Assembly: GCF_017115165.1 (NCBI RefSeq)
Contig: NZ_JABXKF010000005.1
Location: 1 to 64,000, forward strand
Reading direction: 5' to 3'
DNA length: 64,000 bases
Source of the DNA: Nostoc sp. LPT
GTDB lineage: Bacteria; Cyanobacteriota; Cyanobacteriia; Cyanobacteriales; Nostocaceae
Part shown: positions 11,172 to 20,914 of the stretch, piece after piece
Layout of the letters: the number at the start of each line of letters is the position of its first letter
Numbering within the stretch: position 1 is the first letter of the stretch
Notes under the pieces: generated by a model
What the model saw: the letters and a program-made list of their open reading frames with translations, nothing else
The model's database searches: none
What the model was told of the DNA's origin: nothing
Program-made: the position numbers and the translations under genes

Positions 11172-11509
11172 TGACAACTCGTGAAATTCATCTAGAATTA
11201 CTGCTGAGTAAACCAGTATTAGACTCAACTGGTAAAGTCGTCGGACGCATTGAGGAAGTACGCGCCGAACAACAAGGCGAAGAATGGATTGTTAAAGAAT
11301 ATCTTATCGGCTATGCTGCCGTGTTAGAACGGCTATCCGCTTGGACAATTGGGTTAAAAATTTTGCATCTACTTGGGGCACAAAAAATTTACGGTGGTTA
11401 TACAATACCTTGGGACAAGCTAGATTTGACTGACCCTGACAAGCCGCGTTTGCGTTGCAGTCTAGATGCATTAAAATCATTAGACGAGCAGCCGCAGGAT
11501 ACAGAGTAA
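11171..11509 (+). CDS. Second PRC-barrel-like protein
   Basis: A 112-residue soluble protein. The start reads REIHLELLLSKPVLDSTGKV, then GRIEEVRAEQQGEEW, again PRC-barrel-like, with IYGGYTIPWDKLDLTDPDKPRL near the end echoing the IPWSKV block of the preceding gene. I chose the ATG at 11171 because it has the purine-rich GGAGGGAG just upstream and overlaps the stop of the preceding gene in TAATG; an upstream start at 11126 would overlap that gene by 46 bases. The two proteins may be a heterodimer. It is the last gene of the operon. Confidence 0.7.
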   Translation: MTTREIHLELLLSKPVLDSTGKVVGRIEEVRAEQQGEEWIVKEYLIGYAAVLERLSAWTIGLKILHLLGAQKIYGGYTIPWDKLDLTDPDKPRLRCSLDALKSLDEQPQDTE

Positions 11510-11995
11510 CTTGGCTTGAAGGAGGCAGAAGTATGATGTCACCAAGTTGCAAAATGCTGTAAATGTTTCTAACGATAGAACTTAGTACAGTTTTGCGTTA
11601 AAAGCGTAGCGTTTTAATGCGGCCAATGCATTAATAATGCAAGTCGATGCATTGGCATTGTCAGCCGATGCATTAACAAGGCAAGCCGACGCATTAACAA
11701 TGCAAGCCGATGCATTGGCATTGTCAGCCGACGCATTAACAATGCAAGCCGACGCATTAACAATGCAAGCCGATACATTGGCATTGCAGGGTATTGCCTT
11801 TCTTTAATTCGCGACAAATTAATCAAATGTTGTATTTAGTGTGGTCACAATACAAGCTTGTGCATTACAAAAACCACTCTTGCTGAAAAATATCTGCTAA
11901 TCTTTCACCCAACTTCTAGCGAAAGAAAGAGTTTGAGACTAAGTATCTCTGTAATCATGAAATGCGGACAAGTATTAACCTGCTGAATAACTGAT
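11510..11995. other. Intergenic region holding a minisatellite
   Basis: Apart from the tandem array at 11637-11807, there is no convincing gene. About 11590-11625 carries GCGTTAAAAGCGTAGCGTTTT, a small inverted repeat just before the array. About 11810-11990 is plain AT-rich sequence before the GH31 gene. Confidence 0.5.
11637..11807 (+). repeat. 21-bp minisatellite with open heptad-repeat frame
   Basis: About seven copies of a 21-bp unit (consensus GCAAGCCGACGCATTAACAAT, variants with TGCATTGGCATT and GTCAGCC) run head to tail. Because 21 is a multiple of 3, one plus-strand frame stays open for 56 codons from the ATG at 11637 to the TAA at 11805 and codes for a seven-residue unit of the type QADALTM / SADALAL. 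The Ala/Leu pattern would form an amphipathic helix. No ribosome binding site is evident, so whether it is translated is uncertain. The minus strand is also open and codes for MHRLALL-type repeats, which shows that openness alone proves nothing. Confidence 0.7.
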
Positions 11996-14344
11996 ATGCC
12001 GCAATATTTCGGAAAACTACCCACTACTAACCAACCTTGGACAACAGTTAGCAATGTAAAAGCTGTAACCTGGGACAATAATATTATTAATTTTGACTGT
12101 GGCGACTCACGCCTTACCATCAGCGTACTTGCTCCCAATTTAATCCGCGTGCGTTTGGCACTGACTGGGGAATTTGTGCCCCGCCGTTCTTGGGCAGTAA
12201 CGCTGGATGATGCAGAATGGGCGACAACACCTTTTGCAGTCCGCGAAACTGAAGCAACGATAGAAATTGAAACAGCACAGATTCGTGTGTGCGTCCAGCG
12301 AGAAAAGTGTCGCATCGCCTGTTTCGATAAAGATAACCGTCCCTTTGCTCAAGATGCAGATATGGGAATAGGTTGGCGGATGGGCGCAGTTGCAGCGTGG
12401 AAGGAAATTGCTGCCGAGGAACATTTCTATGGTTTTGGTGAACGCACAGGCTTTCTGGATAAACTCAGCGAAGTAAAAACCAACTGGACAACGGATTCCT
12501 TAGATTATGATGCACTGACTGATGAAATGTACCAGGCAATTCCATTTTTTATGGCTTTGCGCCCAGAGGTAAGCTACGGCATCTTTTTCAATACCACTTT
12601 TTGGAGTCAGTTCGATATCGGTGCTGAACAACCAGGTATTTGGAAGATGGAGACTCGTGGCGGTGAATTGGATTATTACATTATCTACGGCCCCGAACCA
12701 GCCCAAATCCTGGACACATACACTCAGCTAACCGGGAGAATGCCATTACCGCCGAAATGGGCGCTAGGTTATCATCAATGTCGCTGGAGTTACGAATCAG
12801 AAACCGTTGTGCGGGAACTAGCAAAGGAATTTCGCCAACGCCGCATTCCCTGTGATGTTATCCACTTGGATATTGACTATATGCGGGGTTATCGGGTGTT
12901 TACCTGGAGTCCCCAGCGTTTCCCCAATGCGGCAAAACTGATCAGTGATTTAGCAGAGGATGGTTTCAAAACAGTCACAATCATTGATCCTGGTGTGAAA
13001 TATGAACCAGAAGGCAATTATCACATTTTTGACCAAGGATTAGAAAACGATTATTTTGTGCGTAAAGCTGATGGTACGTTGTTCCACGGCTACGTTTGGC
13101 CTGAGAAAGCTGTTTTTCCTGATTTTTTACGCCCTGATGTGTGTAACTGGTGGGCTGATTTACACAAAAGTTTAACTGATGTTGGTGTGGCAGGAATTTG
13201 GAATGATATGAATGAACCTGCCATAAATAATCGCCCCTTCGGCGATGAAGGTGAAAAAATTTGGTTCCCGCTAGATGCACCGCAGGGAGCAGGGGGGAAT
13301 ATCCCTGCATCTTCTTCTACTCATATAGAAGTGCATAACTTGTATGGGTTGATGATGGCTAAAGCTTGTTATGAAGGGTTGGAACGGCATCGAGGCTCAG
13401 AGCGATCATTTGTGTTAACGCGATCGGGTTATGCTGGTGTACAACGCTGGTCTTCTGTGTGGATGGGAGATAACCAATCGTTGTGGGAGCATTTAGAAAT
13501 GTCTCTGCCAATGCTTTGCAACATGGGACTTTCGGGTGTAGGGTTTGTGGGTTGTGATATTGGCGGGTTTGCTGGTAACGCCACAGCTGAATTATTTGCT
13601 CGCTGGATGCAGGTAGGAATGCTTTACCCATTGATGCGCGGTCACTCGGCAATGTCTACTGCTCGTCATGAACCTTGGGTATTTGGCGATCGCGTTGAAA
13701 ATATCTGTCGAGAATACATTAATCTACGTTACCAATTACTTCCCTACATTTATAGTCTTTTTTGGGAAGCGGCAACAACGGGCGCACCGATTTTAAGACC
13801 ATTATTGTACCATTTCCCTAACGATCCGAAAACCTATAGCCTCTACGATCAAGTATTGCTAGGTGCGTCGCTGATGGCTGCACCAATTTACCGCCCAGGA
13901 GTTGAGCATCGAGCTGTCTATTTACCTCTTGGCACTTGGTATGATTGGTGGAGTGGTGAACGTTATGAAGGCCCGATTCACATTCTTGCTCATGCACCAT
14001 TAGAAAGAATGCCACTGTATGTCCGTAGCGGTGCGATTGTTCCCATGCAACCTGTAGGGCAATACGTCGATCAAGCCCCACTCGACGAGATCCGATTACG
14101 GATTTGGCGTGGTAATAACGAATATCAGCTATTTGAAGATGATGGACAGACAAACGAGTATCAAGACAAAAATTTTTCACTAACAAACATCAGCGTTTTC
14201 ACTGAGTCTAATCAAACAGTAGTGGAAATTGGAGCAAGAGTTGGGGAATGGACACCTCCACCGCGTCAAGTGATTGTAGAACTTGTTGGTGTTGGAGAGC
14301 AACGTTTCCAAGATGATGGTAAGCTACACACTCTGCAATTCTAA
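11996..14344 (+). CDS. Alpha-glucosidase / alpha-xylosidase-type glycoside hydrolase, family 31
   Basis: A 782-residue enzyme that cleaves terminal alpha-linked glucose (or xylose) from oligosaccharides. An N-terminal beta sandwich (about 1-240) leads into the GH31 barrel. The catalytic nucleophile is Asp404 in GIWNDMNEPA, the acid/base is the Asp in WMGDNQS, and RMPLPPKWALGYHQCRWSY is the usual barrel start. MRGHSA and GADVCG-like GCDIGGFAG blocks are also present. The C-terminus has the normal beta domains (GTWYDWWSGERYEGP, LFEDDGQTNEY). No signal peptide is present, so it acts in the cytosol, perhaps on malto-oligosaccharides released by glycogen breakdown. It stands alone. Confidence 0.92.
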   Translation: MPQYFGKLPTTNQPWTTVSNVKAVTWDNNIINFDCGDSRLTISVLAPNLIRVRLALTGEFVPRRSWAVTLDDAEWATTPFAVRETEATIEIETAQIRVCVQREKCRIACFDKDNRPFAQDADMGIGWRMGAVAAWKEIAAEEHFYGFGERTGFLDKLSEVKTNWTTDSLDYDALTDEMYQAIPFFMALRPEVSYGIFFNTTFWSQFDIGAEQPGIWKMETRGGELDYYIIYGPEPAQILDTYTQLTGRMPLPPKWALGYHQCRWSYESETVVRELAKEFRQRRIPCDVIHLDIDYMRGYRVFTWSPQRFPNAAKLISDLAEDGFKTVTIIDPGVKYEPEGNYHIFDQGLENDYFVRKADGTLFHGYVWPEKAVFPDFLRPDVCNWWADLHKSLTDVGVAGIWNDMNEPAINNRPFGDEGEKIWFPLDAPQGAGGNIPASSSTHIEVHNLYGLMMAKACYEGLERHRGSERSFVLTRSGYAGVQRWSSVWMGDNQSLWEHLEMSLPMLCNMGLSGVGFVGCDIGGFAGNATAELFARWMQVGMLYPLMRGHSAMSTARHEPWVFGDRVENICREYINLRYQLLPYIYSLFWEAATTGAPILRPLLYHFPNDPKTYSLYDQVLLGASLMAAPIYRPGVEHRAVYLPLGTWYDWWSGERYEGPIHILAHAPLERMPLYVRSGAIVPMQPVGQYVDQAPLDEIRLRIWRGNNEYQLFEDDGQTNEYQDKNFSLTNISVFTESNQTVVEIGARVGEWTPPPRQVIVELVGVGEQRFQDDGKLHTLQF

Positions 14345-14531
14345 AATACTCGCAAAGGTGGTTTTTTGAACCATGATTATTTCCTACTCTAAATTGTGCA
14401 AGAAAAAATATGCATAAGGGTGGATGAAAAGCAAGTCAAGGCGTAACATACAATACAAAGGACATAAATGATTAAATCGTAAGAAATACGTAAGTTTACT
14501 ACGCTAGATAGATGCGGTTAGAGAACACTCA

Positions 14532-17500
14532 ATGTTAAATATTAACCGCTTGCGCCTGCAAGATAGATTTAAAGTCTCTACAAATGCACTTGTGGCAGGA
14601 GTTGCAAGTGCGATCGCTGTTTTTGTGGGCAGCTTGGTACTAGTTGGCTGGTGTCTTGGCATTGAAGTTCTTAAGCGCGGCTTCCCTGGTAGTCCTGCCA
14701 CAATGAAAGTCAACACAGCGCTATGTTTTGTGTTGTGTGGTGTGTCGCTGTGGCTATTTTTAAAAGGAGAGCAGGGAAACAATTCAAAATTCAAAATTCA
14801 AAATTCAAAATTATTTACCCATTTCCCTACTCTTCTAATCTCTCAGGTCTGTGCAATAGCTGTCACCACAATTGCAGCGCTTACCCTCTGTCAATATCTG
14901 TTTGGCTGGAATCTTGGCATTGACGAACTAGTGTTTCGTGATTTGCGAACTAGTATAGCGACATTGCATCCGGGGCGAATGGGGGTGAACACAGCAGTAA
15001 ACTTTATCCTGGTCAGTGTTGCCCTACTGATTCTGATTCATCCAAAAACTTACCGTAGTTATTGGTATGCCCAGATTATCGCTCTGATTGCTACTTTAAT
15101 TTCCTTTCAGGCGCTGATGGGCTATGCCTACAAAGTGAAAGGACTTGTTCTCTACACCCCTTATACAACATCAATGGCGTTACACACAGTGGTGTTGTTC
15201 CTTTTTCTAAGTATGGGCATTCTGTGGGTGCGGGCAGAACATGGGTTAATGAGGGTAGTTACAAGTGATAGTTACGGCGGCTTACTTGCACGTCGTTTAC
15301 TAGTTGCCGCGATCGCAGTACCTTTTATATTGGGATGGGTAATTGTCGAAGGTCAACGGGCAGGACAATACGATCCGGCATTTGCAGTATCGGTGTTTGC
15401 GATCGTTGTGATTGTAATTTTTACTATTTTGATTTGGCAAAGTGCCAGGGTTATTGAACACCTCAGCGATCAACGCGACCTTGCCCAAAAAGCACTGAGA
15501 AGCTACGAAGCTAAACTAGGGAGTTTTGTAGATGCTAACGTCATCGGCATTCTGTTTGGCGACGTGTATGGCGGTATCCAGCAGGCAAACGACGAATTTC
15601 TGAGGATGATTGGTTACACGCAGGAGGATTTGTCAGCAGGTAAGTTAAGTTGGCGCAATATCACACCATCAGAGTATCTATACTTGGATGAGCAAGGTGT
15701 TGCCGAAGCCCAAGGAAATACCAACGCTACTTGTACGCCCTACGAGAAAGAATATATTCGCAAGGATGGTAGCCGTATCCCGGTTTTAGTTGGTTACGTG
15801 CTGCTAGGAGAAAACCGCGAAGAGTCAGTAGCCTTTATCCTTGATTTAAGCGAACGCAAACAAGCAGAAGCAGAGCAACAAAAATTAGCATCACTGGTAG
15901 AAAATAGCTCTGACTTTATCAGCATTGCTACCCTTGAGGGTGAATTACTCTACATAAATGATGCAGGTCAAAAGTTGGTAGGGTTTGCCAACCTTAATGA
16001 AGTCAGGCAAAAAGCAGTATTAGATTACTTCATGCCCAAAGACAAAGCCTATTTTCAAAAATATATACTGCCGACTGTACTATCAGAAGGGCGCTGGCAG
16101 GGAGAATTCTGCTTTCAGCATCTCCAAACAGGTCAACCGATAGCAGTTGATTACAACGTCTTCACTGTTACAGATAACAAAACAGGTCAACCAATTGCCT
16201 TAGCAACTGTGACTCGCGACATCAGCGAACAAAAGCAGACCCAGGAAAAAATCTTACAACTAAATAGGGATCTACAGCGCCGCATTACTGAATTACAAAC
16301 TTTGTTGGAGGTAATTCCCATTGGAATTGGCATTGCCGAAGATCCAAAATGCCAAAATATCAAGGTCAACCCTGCTTTTGCCAAGCAGTTGGGGATATCG
16401 TCAGATACAAATGCCTCCCTCAGTGCTGACTTGGACGAAAGACCAACAAGCTTTAAAATCTACCGCCAGGGAAGGAAACTGTCAACAGAAGAACTTCCAA
16501 TGCAGTACTCTGCTGCTCATGGTGTCGAAGTTCTGAATTTTGAACTTGATGTCGTCCATGACAATGGCAAAATCGTCAACCTGTTGGAGTACGTTGCACC
16601 CCTGTTTGACGAAGAGGGTAAAACCAGAGGAAGCGTTGGTGCATTTTTAGATATTACGGAGCGCAAACAGGCAGAGGAAGTACTCCTAAATCAGCAAAAA
16701 TGGCTGGAGGATGTGTTAAATCTGATGCCAAGACCGTTGCTGTTTATCAAACCAGGAACGGCGCGGGTAACTTTTGCCAATCGCTCTGCTAACGAATTAG
16801 CTGGGGGCGAATTTCCCAAAGGTATACCTGCTGAAGATTATCACACAGTTTATTACTATACAGATGCAGCCGGCGATCGCATCCCCAATGAACTTATGCC
16901 AGGAGTGCGGGTTGCTCGTGGCGAACGCCTGAATGGATTGGAAGTAGACTGGCACACCCCCGATGGTGTACGCTCTTTACTGATATTTGCTGATACCTTG
17001 CCAGCAATGCACGGTCATCCGGCTACCTGTATCTTGGTGTTCCAAGAGATTAGCAACCTCAAACGGGTAGAAAAAGCACTCTCGTTAGGTTACAAAAGGC
17101 TAAAGCTACTATTTGACACAGCCAACGATTTACTATCAAGCCAGGAACCAGTACTACTAATCGATAGCGTCTACCGAAAACTAAGAGAGCAAATTGGAAT
17201 AGAAGTTTATTTGAACTATTTGGTTGAGGATAACTCTCAAGTAATGCGGTTGAGGTCTTACAGTGGTATTTCCCAGGGGATGGCAAAGGAAATTGAGTAC
17301 TTGGCATTTGGTCAAGGGGTTTGCGGTACTGTAGCGCTCTCACGCCATTCCATAGCTGTAGAGAATGTGCAGCAATCCACTGACTCACAAACAGAATTGA
17401 TTCGCTCTTTAAGCATTACTGCTTATTATGCATATCCATTAATCGCCCAAGGACGGCTATTGGGTACTCTTTCTTTTGGCAGCCGCACTCTGTTAAGCTT

Positions 17501-18863
17501 CACCGACAATCAAAAAGGGATGATGCAAGCAGTATGCGACCAAATAGCGATCGCAATGGAACGGGCTAGTTTAATTGCTTTTTTGCAACAACAAACTGAG
17601 CAGTTGCAAGAAGCCAACCGGATGAAGGATGAGTTTCTAGGAATATTATCCCACGAGTTGCGATCGCCCCTCAATGCCATCCTTGGTTGGGCGCAATTAC
17701 TGCAACGAAGCAAGCTCAGTGATAGCCAAATGGCTAAGGCTACGGAGACAATTGAGCGCAACGCCAAAGCGCAAACCCAGCTAATTGAAGACTTGCTGGA
17801 TATATCGCGGATGAATAGAGGCAAGTTACGCCTCGATGTCTGTACTTGTAATTTGGTTCCCATAATTGAGTCAGCCATCGAGACTGTTAGTTTAGCCGCT
17901 CAATCCAAGGAAATCGATTTGAGATTTTCCCTGATTCCTTCAAAAGAAACGCGAAATTCAGATTGGGGATTAGGAGTTAATCGCGAAAATCTCGAATTTC
18001 CAAAAGCACAATCCCAAACCAATCAACATTCAGAGGACAGCAAGCTGGGTGAAAATTCTCAATTCTTAGTTTTCGGGGATTTCGAGCGCTTGCAACAAAT
18101 CATCTGGAATCTGGTATCCAATGCCATCAAATTTACACCCGTTGGAGGAAGGGTAGAGGTGCAATTGTCAGTAATTAATGGACAAGAAAAACAACAGACA
18201 ACAGATAAATATGCCCAAATTCAGGTGATTGATACAGGCATTGGTATCAGCCCTAATTTTCTTCCTTACGTCTTTGATCGCTTTCGTCAAGCTGATAGTT
18301 CTAGCACTAGAATCTATGGTGGATTAGGACTAGGTTTAGCGATCGTCCGTCATTTAGTAGAATTACATGGTGGTACTGTCCACGCAGATAGCCCAGGTAA
18401 AGAACAAGGAACGACGTTTACAGTCAAACTACCACTTCTGAAGAGTTCTTCCCTGCGCCCCTCTGCTTCTCCCCTCCTCTCCCTGCTTGGTGTGCGCGTG
18501 CTGGTTGTAGACGAGCAAGCCGATACCCGTGAATTCATCACCACAGCCCTCGAACAGTACCAAGCCGAAGTTAAAGCTGTAGCATCAGTTTCAGAAGCAT
18601 TGCAGTTAATTATACAGTGGAAACCAGATGCTTTAGTCAGCGACATCAGTATGCCCCAAGAGGATGGTTACTCTTTGATCCGTAAAGTGCGATCGCAACC
18701 ACCAGAACTAGGGGGAAATATTCCAGCCGCAGCGTTGACAGCTGATACTAGGGAAGAGGATCGGCTGCAAGCTATACAAGAAGGTTATCAGCTGCATTTA
18801 CCTAAACCTATTAAAGCCGCTGAGTTAGCTACAGTAATCGCCAGCCTTGTTGGACGGACTTAA
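14532..18863 (+). CDS. Hybrid sensor histidine kinase, membrane-bound with PAS, GAF and receiver domains
   Basis: A 1443-residue multi-sensor kinase. About eight membrane helices (20-300) form the N-terminal sensor. Then come a PAS domain (about 325-440, ending LDLSERKQAE), a second PAS (445-565, ending RDISEQKQ), two further PAS-like domains (580-845) and a GAF domain (about 855-1010). HisKA holds FLGILSHELRSPLNAILGW with His1041; the ATPase domain has NLVSNAIKF (N box), VIDTGIGI (G1) and GGLGLGLAIV (G2). A C-terminal receiver has VLVVDEQAD, phospho-acceptor Asp1371 in VSDISMPQ and the conserved Lys in LPKPI. Low-complexity inserts interrupt linkers at about 83-95 and 1136-1175. It stands alone; the signal and output are unknown. 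Confidence 0.93.
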   Translation: MLNINRLRLQDRFKVSTNALVAGVASAIAVFVGSLVLVGWCLGIEVLKRGFPGSPATMKVNTALCFVLCGVSLWLFLKGEQGNNSKFKIQNSKLFTHFPTLLISQVCAIAVTTIAALTLCQYLFGWNLGIDELVFRDLRTSIATLHPGRMGVNTAVNFILVSVALLILIHPKTYRSYWYAQIIALIATLISFQALMGYAYKVKGLVLYTPYTTSMALHTVVLFLFLSMGILWVRAEHGLMRVVTSDSYGGLLARRLLVAAIAVPFILGWVIVEGQRAGQYDPAFAVSVFAIVVIVIFTILIWQSARVIEHLSDQRDLAQKALRSYEAKLGSFVDANVIGILFGDVYGGIQQANDEFLRMIGYTQEDLSAGKLSWRNITPSEYLYLDEQGVAEAQGNTNATCTPYEKEYIRKDGSRIPVLVGYVLLGENREESVAFILDLSERKQAEAEQQKLASLVENSSDFISIATLEGELLYINDAGQKLVGFANLNEVRQKAVLDYFMPKDKAYFQKYILPTVLSEGRWQGEFCFQHLQTGQPIAVDYNVFTVTDNKTGQPIALATVTRDISEQKQTQEKILQLNRDLQRRITELQTLLEVIPIGIGIAEDPKCQNIKVNPAFAKQLGISSDTNASLSADLDERPTSFKIYRQGRKLSTEELPMQYSAAHGVEVLNFELDVVHDNGKIVNLLEYVAPLFDEEGKTRGSVGAFLDITERKQAEEVLLNQQKWLEDVLNLMPRPLLFIKPGTARVTFANRSANELAGGEFPKGIPAEDYHTVYYYTDAAGDRIPNELMPGVRVARGERLNGLEVDWHTPDGVRSLLIFADTLPAMHGHPATCILVFQEISNLKRVEKALSLGYKRLKLLFDTANDLLSSQEPVLLIDSVYRKLREQIGIEVYLNYLVEDNSQVMRLRSYSGISQGMAKEIEYLAFGQGVCGTVALSRHSIAVENVQQSTDSQTELIRSLSITAYYAYPLIAQGRLLGTLSFGSRTLLSFTDNQKGMMQAVCDQIAIAMERASLIAFLQQQTEQLQEANRMKDEFLGILSHELRSPLNAILGWAQLLQRSKLSDSQMAKATETIERNAKAQTQLIEDLLDISRMNRGKLRLDVCTCNLVPIIESAIETVSLAAQSKEIDLRFSLIPSKETRNSDWGLGVNRENLEFPKAQSQTNQHSEDSKLGENSQFLVFGDFERLQQIIWNLVSNAIKFTPVGGRVEVQLSVINGQEKQQTTDKYAQIQVIDTGIGISPNFLPYVFDRFRQADSSSTRIYGGLGLGLAIVRHLVELHGGTVHADSPGKEQGTTFTVKLPLLKSSSLRPSASPLLSLLGVRVLVVDEQADTREFITTALEQYQAEVKAVASVSEALQLIIQWKPDALVSDISMPQEDGYSLIRKVRSQPPELGGNIPAAALTADTREEDRLQAIQEGYQLHLPKPIKAAELATVIASLVGRT
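14781..14812 (+). repeat. TTCAAAA heptamer repeat inside the kinase gene
   Basis: Four exact copies of TTCAAAA plus partial flanks lie within the coding sequence of the histidine kinase, at about residues 84-94, in the loop between membrane helices (read as NSKFKIQNSK). The same heptamer is a common intergenic repeat in Nostoc genomes and is seen in degenerate form at about 45561-45590. Confidence 0.85.
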
Positions 18864-19010
18864 AAATGGGGCTTTGGGGAATATGAATTAAATTCTGCCC
18901 AATGCCTGATTTGCTTTTTTTTAATATCAAAATTTATACAGCATAATTCCGAATTCAGAATACAGAATTCATATCAAGTTCGGGTGATTACTTATAATAA
19001 AATCTATCAA

Positions 19011-19135
19011 TGTAGGTTGGGGAGCCACTGCGTTGTCCGGGAACACCTGCTTGAAGCAAGTGGCGTTTGAACTTAAGTGTTACTCAACGTGAACAAGGAT
19101 AAAATGTTAGGTTTCGTTCCTCAACCCAACCTACA
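19011..19135. repeat. Palindromic repeat with TGTAGGTTGGG ends
   Basis: An element of 125 bases with the exact inverted ends TGTAGGTTGGG and CCCAACCTACA. It contains GTTAGGTTTCGTTCCTCA, shared with the element at 39674-39819, and carries a nested GGAGCCACTGCGTTG...GCAAGTGGCGTTTGA segment (about 19017-19070). It fits a small non-autonomous, MITE-like repeat. The remainder of 18864-19300 contains short AT-rich sequence and the motif AACCGGACACGATAT (19152-19166), with no gene. Confidence 0.7.
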
Positions 19136-19300
19136 TATATTATAAGTGTTTAACCGGACACGATATCAGGAGTAAAACACGCTTTATCATTTTTCATGAA
19201 TCAAATAGGAATCCTATATAATGTCCGAATAATTAGTTATGATTCCCATAGTAGTTAACCACTTACTTACTACGTGCTTGAATTGAAGTAGCCCTTCTAC

Positions 19301-19783
19301 TTACCGAGACTCAGGAGGTTGTTGCAGCCGTAATAGGGTATTGTAAACCTGCCTTTTTAAGATAGTATTATTTTGTAGTTCTATAGTAATTTTGTTGAAC
19401 TGCTCAAATTTCAAGCCATTATCTTCGACAATTTTTTGAGCGTGGTTACAGTAGTTCACTGCAATATCTTGAGCCTTCTTTGGAAGACCATTTATGCTAT
19501 TAGAATCGTTGCAGACAATATTGGGAATTTCTCCATTGCCAATAAGTTTTTTAATTTCTTCAAAGGCATTTTGACGGGCTGGCTCCATTGCTAACACGGC
19601 TTGAGCGTAACTGTCAATTTCAGTATTGTTAACTATTGGTGCTGGAGTTTGAGCGTCAGCTTTGGAACTGAATGAAAAAGCGTTGAAAATCACACCCACA
19701 GTAGCGATCGCGCCGAAAAATAATGATTGCGAAAGGGTTCGCTTTCGGCTAGTTCGAGAAAACAAATCAGAAATTTTCTTCAT
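19301..19783 (-). CDS. DUF4168 family exported protein
   Basis: A 160-residue protein with a basic N-terminus followed by a hydrophobic stretch (SLFFGAIATVGVIFNAFSFSSKADAQ), fitting a signal peptide cleaved after ADA. The mature part (TEIDSYAQAVLAMEPARQNAFEEIKKL... and FNKITIELQNNTILKRQVYNTLLRLQ) matches the DUF4168 pattern, a helical family of unknown function in cyanobacteria and proteobacteria. Two cysteines flank the central region (IVCNDS and NYCNHA) and could form a disulfide in the periplasm. It is a single gene on the minus strand, 110 bases from the holA stop. Confidence 0.75.
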   Translation of the reverse strand: MKKISDLFSRTSRKRTLSQSLFFGAIATVGVIFNAFSFSSKADAQTPAPIVNNTEIDSYAQAVLAMEPARQNAFEEIKKLIGNGEIPNIVCNDSNSINGLPKKAQDIAVNYCNHAQKIVEDNGLKFEQFNKITIELQNNTILKRQVYNTLLRLQQPPESR

Positions 19784-19892
19784 ATAGTGTGTGACACGAA
19801 ACTACATCAGGGATATTATAAGAACTTTGAATTATTTTCGGAGTTGGAAGTTCCAGGAACTGCTCAATAGATCAAGCTTTTATATGTGATTG

Positions 19893-20882
19893 TCAATTTC
19901 CTCGGCATACTTGACAAAGTTCGATGACTTTAGTCTGGAGAGTTGACATTTCTGATGCCCCTTGCTTGAGGCTAACTTCTAACTCCAGTAGTAGGGGTAA
20001 GCAAGAGATTAACTGTTGCACAGAAAGCAGCTTGATTTCTTGCTGTAAGAAGTAAATCCGTTTGGAATTACCGATATCAGCAGCAATAGCGATCGCTTGT
20101 TGATTCCGTTCCCCACTTTCTATCATAATCTTGACCCACAGCCAGGTGCGAAATTGTCCAATCAGTGTGGCAACTATCCGTAATCCCGGCTCGGAAGCAT
20201 TGCTCAAATCTGCCAAGGTTGTCAAAGCTTTAGCTGTATCTCCTGTTCTGATTGCTGCTGCTAATTGTAAGCTATTTTGAGTAGTATTTCTTACTAACTT
20301 CGTAACGGTATCTGTATCTAAAGGCTTATTACTACCTTGGGCATATAGCCGCAATTTCTCTAGCTCATTGTAGAGAAGCCGTGTATCATTGCCAACAGAT
20401 TCTGCCAACAGATGGGAAGTATTGGCAGTCAGTTTCACGCCCACAGTTTGGGCTGCTTGATTAACAGATTGCACCAGTAATTCTGTTTTCCAAGGAGGAA
20501 TGAGGGGAAATTCTCGGAATTCGGTAGCAAACTGTTTTAACAATTTCGTGGATTTGAGACGTTCATCTGGCTTGTTGCGACTGGTAAGCAATAAAAATGA
20601 GTTTTCGGGAATGACTCTTAGCGATCGCCCCAATTCTGCCAACACATTCTCTGGACAGTGCTGACACAGAGTAGTATTTATCAGCCATACCAAGCGCCCA
20701 CCAGCGCCAAAAGTAGGTGTCATCACCTGATTTAACCCCTGGATAGCAGCATCAGCTTGATCTGGGGAGAATGCAGTGTAATTAAAACTTGTCCATTGGG
20801 GATCGAGGACGCGATCGCGCAAAACAGCGATCGCCTTTTCCATCGCAAAATCATCCTCACCCCAGTAAACATAGATTGGCAT
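19893..20882 (-). CDS. holA: DNA polymerase III delta subunit (clamp loader)
   Basis: A 329-residue subunit of the clamp-loader complex that opens the beta sliding clamp during replication. The start MPIYVYWGEDDFAMEKAIAVLRD and the segment VIPENSFLLLTSRNKPDERLKSTKLLKQFA are typical of cyanobacterial HolA. The middle (NDTRLLYNELEKLRLYA) and the C-terminal collar part (GLRIVATLIGQFRTWLWVKIM) complete the three-domain AAA-like layout. Like other delta subunits it has no Walker A motif. The length is normal. It is a single gene on the minus strand. Confidence 0.92.
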   Translation of the reverse strand: MPIYVYWGEDDFAMEKAIAVLRDRVLDPQWTSFNYTAFSPDQADAAIQGLNQVMTPTFGAGGRLVWLINTTLCQHCPENVLAELGRSLRVIPENSFLLLTSRNKPDERLKSTKLLKQFATEFREFPLIPPWKTELLVQSVNQAAQTVGVKLTANTSHLLAESVGNDTRLLYNELEKLRLYAQGSNKPLDTDTVTKLVRNTTQNSLQLAAAIRTGDTAKALTTLADLSNASEPGLRIVATLIGQFRTWLWVKIMIESGERNQQAIAIAADIGNSKRIYFLQQEIKLLSVQQLISCLPLLLELEVSLKQGASEMSTLQTKVIELCQVCRGN

Positions 20883-20914
20883 AGATAAACCTTGTAGTAG
20901 ATGGGCATTAGGAG

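Noticed and set aside
11614-11826. Minus-strand MHRLALL-type repeat frame
   Set aside because: It is the antisense reading of the 21-bp minisatellite, with no start signal.
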